From Tenericutes bacterium HGW-Tenericutes-5 (GTDB lineage Bacteria; Bacillota_I; Bacilli_A; Izemoplasmatales; Hujiaoplasmataceae): a DNA stretch of 5,505 nt. The stretch lies in the NCBI GenBank assembly GCA_002839125.1, contig PGXI01000093.1, positions 1-5,505 on the forward strand, written 5' to 3'. Shown one piece after another: positions 5,202 to 5,505 of the stretch; positions within the stretch are counted from its first letter, which is position 1, and each line of letters opens with the position of its first letter. Position numbers and translations under genes: made by a program. The notes beneath the pieces are model-generated. The model worked only from the letters and a program-made list of their open reading frames with translations. It had not been told where the DNA came from and did not search any database.

Positions 5202-5505
5202 CTATTTTTTAAGTATATATCCGATCGTAATTGCTCCTTGACCAGAATGAGCAGCAACTGCTGGAGTTAATAGATAATCTTTGATTTCGCCTAACTCTGG
5301 ACGTTGCGTTAACACTTTTTCTCTTATGTATTTAACAGTTTCTGGATTATTAGCATGGATAATAAAAGCTTCTACGTCTAAACCAACTGTTTCTTCCATA
5401 AACTTTTCTATAACTCTATCAACCGCTTTACCGAATGTTCTGATTTTTTCGATACTAACGACTGCACCATTTTTATCAATTTCAAGCAATGGCTTAATTT
5501 TTAAC
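5202..5505 (-). CDS. DegV family protein (fatty-acid-binding FakB type), 3' part only
   Basis: The frame is open to the right edge, giving 100 codons before TAG at 5204-5202. The apparent TTG start at 5489 is internal, because the preceding codons read LKIKP, the family's IKP motif that precedes the C-terminal domain. The segment shows LKIKPLLEIDKNG (1-13), a helical stretch with FGKAVDRVIEKF, FIIHANNPE in the middle, and a final AAHSGQGAITIGY. The last corresponds to the usual H-x-GPGA motif, with Gln where Pro is common. DegV/FakB proteins bind a fatty acid and present it to the kinase FakA for exogenous fatty acid use. Substrate specificity cannot be read from this part. It is the first gene seen of the minus-strand operon, followed by PadR after 8 bases. 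Confidence 0.9.
   Translation of the reverse strand, partial: LKIKPLLEIDKNGAVVSIEKIRTFGKAVDRVIEKFMEETVGLDVEAFIIHANNPETVKYIREKVLTQRPELGEIKDYLLTPAVAAHSGQGAITIGYILKK

Noticed and set aside
1..5505. CRISPR arrays, tRNA/rRNA genes, insertion sequences, riboswitches
   Set aside because: No regularly spaced repeats, cloverleaf, transposase motif or terminal inverted repeats were seen. The only long intergenic gaps (148 and 79 bp) are explained by promoters.

Overview
The window is AT-rich (roughly one third G+C by eye) and almost entirely coding, with short intergenic gaps and strong GGTGA/AGGAG-type ribosome binding sites. TGA is used as a stop (position 2183-2181) and Trp is read from TGG, so the code is the standard bacterial one, not the Mycoplasma code. 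The gene content (a Bacilli-type CCA-adding enzyme, a DUF1146/YwzB-type membrane protein, a lipoprotein ApbE, a Gx-transporter-type protein, PadR and DegV) points to a low-GC Bacillota or a deep Mollicutes-related lineage (Acholeplasma/Izemoplasma/Haloplasma-like or Erysipelotrichia-like). The exact placement is inference.

Layout. (1) 1-1195, minus strand: cca (CCA tRNA nucleotidyltransferase), followed with an 8-bp overlap by the first ten codons of another gene that runs off the left edge (possibly a GIY-YIG family protein). (2) 1196-1343: a divergent intergenic region with two near-identical compact promoter/ribosome-site modules, one for cca and one for the plus-strand YigZ/IMPACT gene (1344-1961). 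(3) 1945-2681, minus strand: a two-gene unit encoding a NusG-domain-II membrane-anchored protein and a DUF1146 membrane protein. The second converges on and overlaps the end of the YigZ gene. (4) 2682-2760: a shared divergent promoter region with a perfectly palindromic -10 box that reads TATAAT on both strands. (5) 2761-3906, plus strand: apbE, encoding a lipoprotein FAD:protein FMN transferase, closed by a bidirectional hairpin terminator. (6) 3929-5505, minus strand: a tight four-gene operon in transcription order DegV (5' end outside the window), a PadR repressor, a two-TM membrane protein with a HAAS/DUF1700-like N-terminus, and a Gx-transporter family protein.

How the genes relate. The NusG-domain-II protein, ApbE and the Gx transporter belong to families often found together in Bacillota in loci for extracytoplasmic flavin chemistry, including flavin-based extracellular electron transfer. 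Here they sit side by side but in three transcription units of alternating direction. The Gx gene is downstream of a PadR/HAAS pair, which suggests envelope- or ligand-responsive control. No FMN-accepting protein, NADH dehydrogenase or polyprenyl synthase is in the window, so a complete pathway cannot be claimed.

The most notable sequence-level features are the palindromic shared -10 box and the apparent AUC (or AUU) start codon of the NusG-domain-II gene. Others are the repeated ultra-short-leader promoter module and the loss of one conserved Cys in the NusG-domain-II protein.
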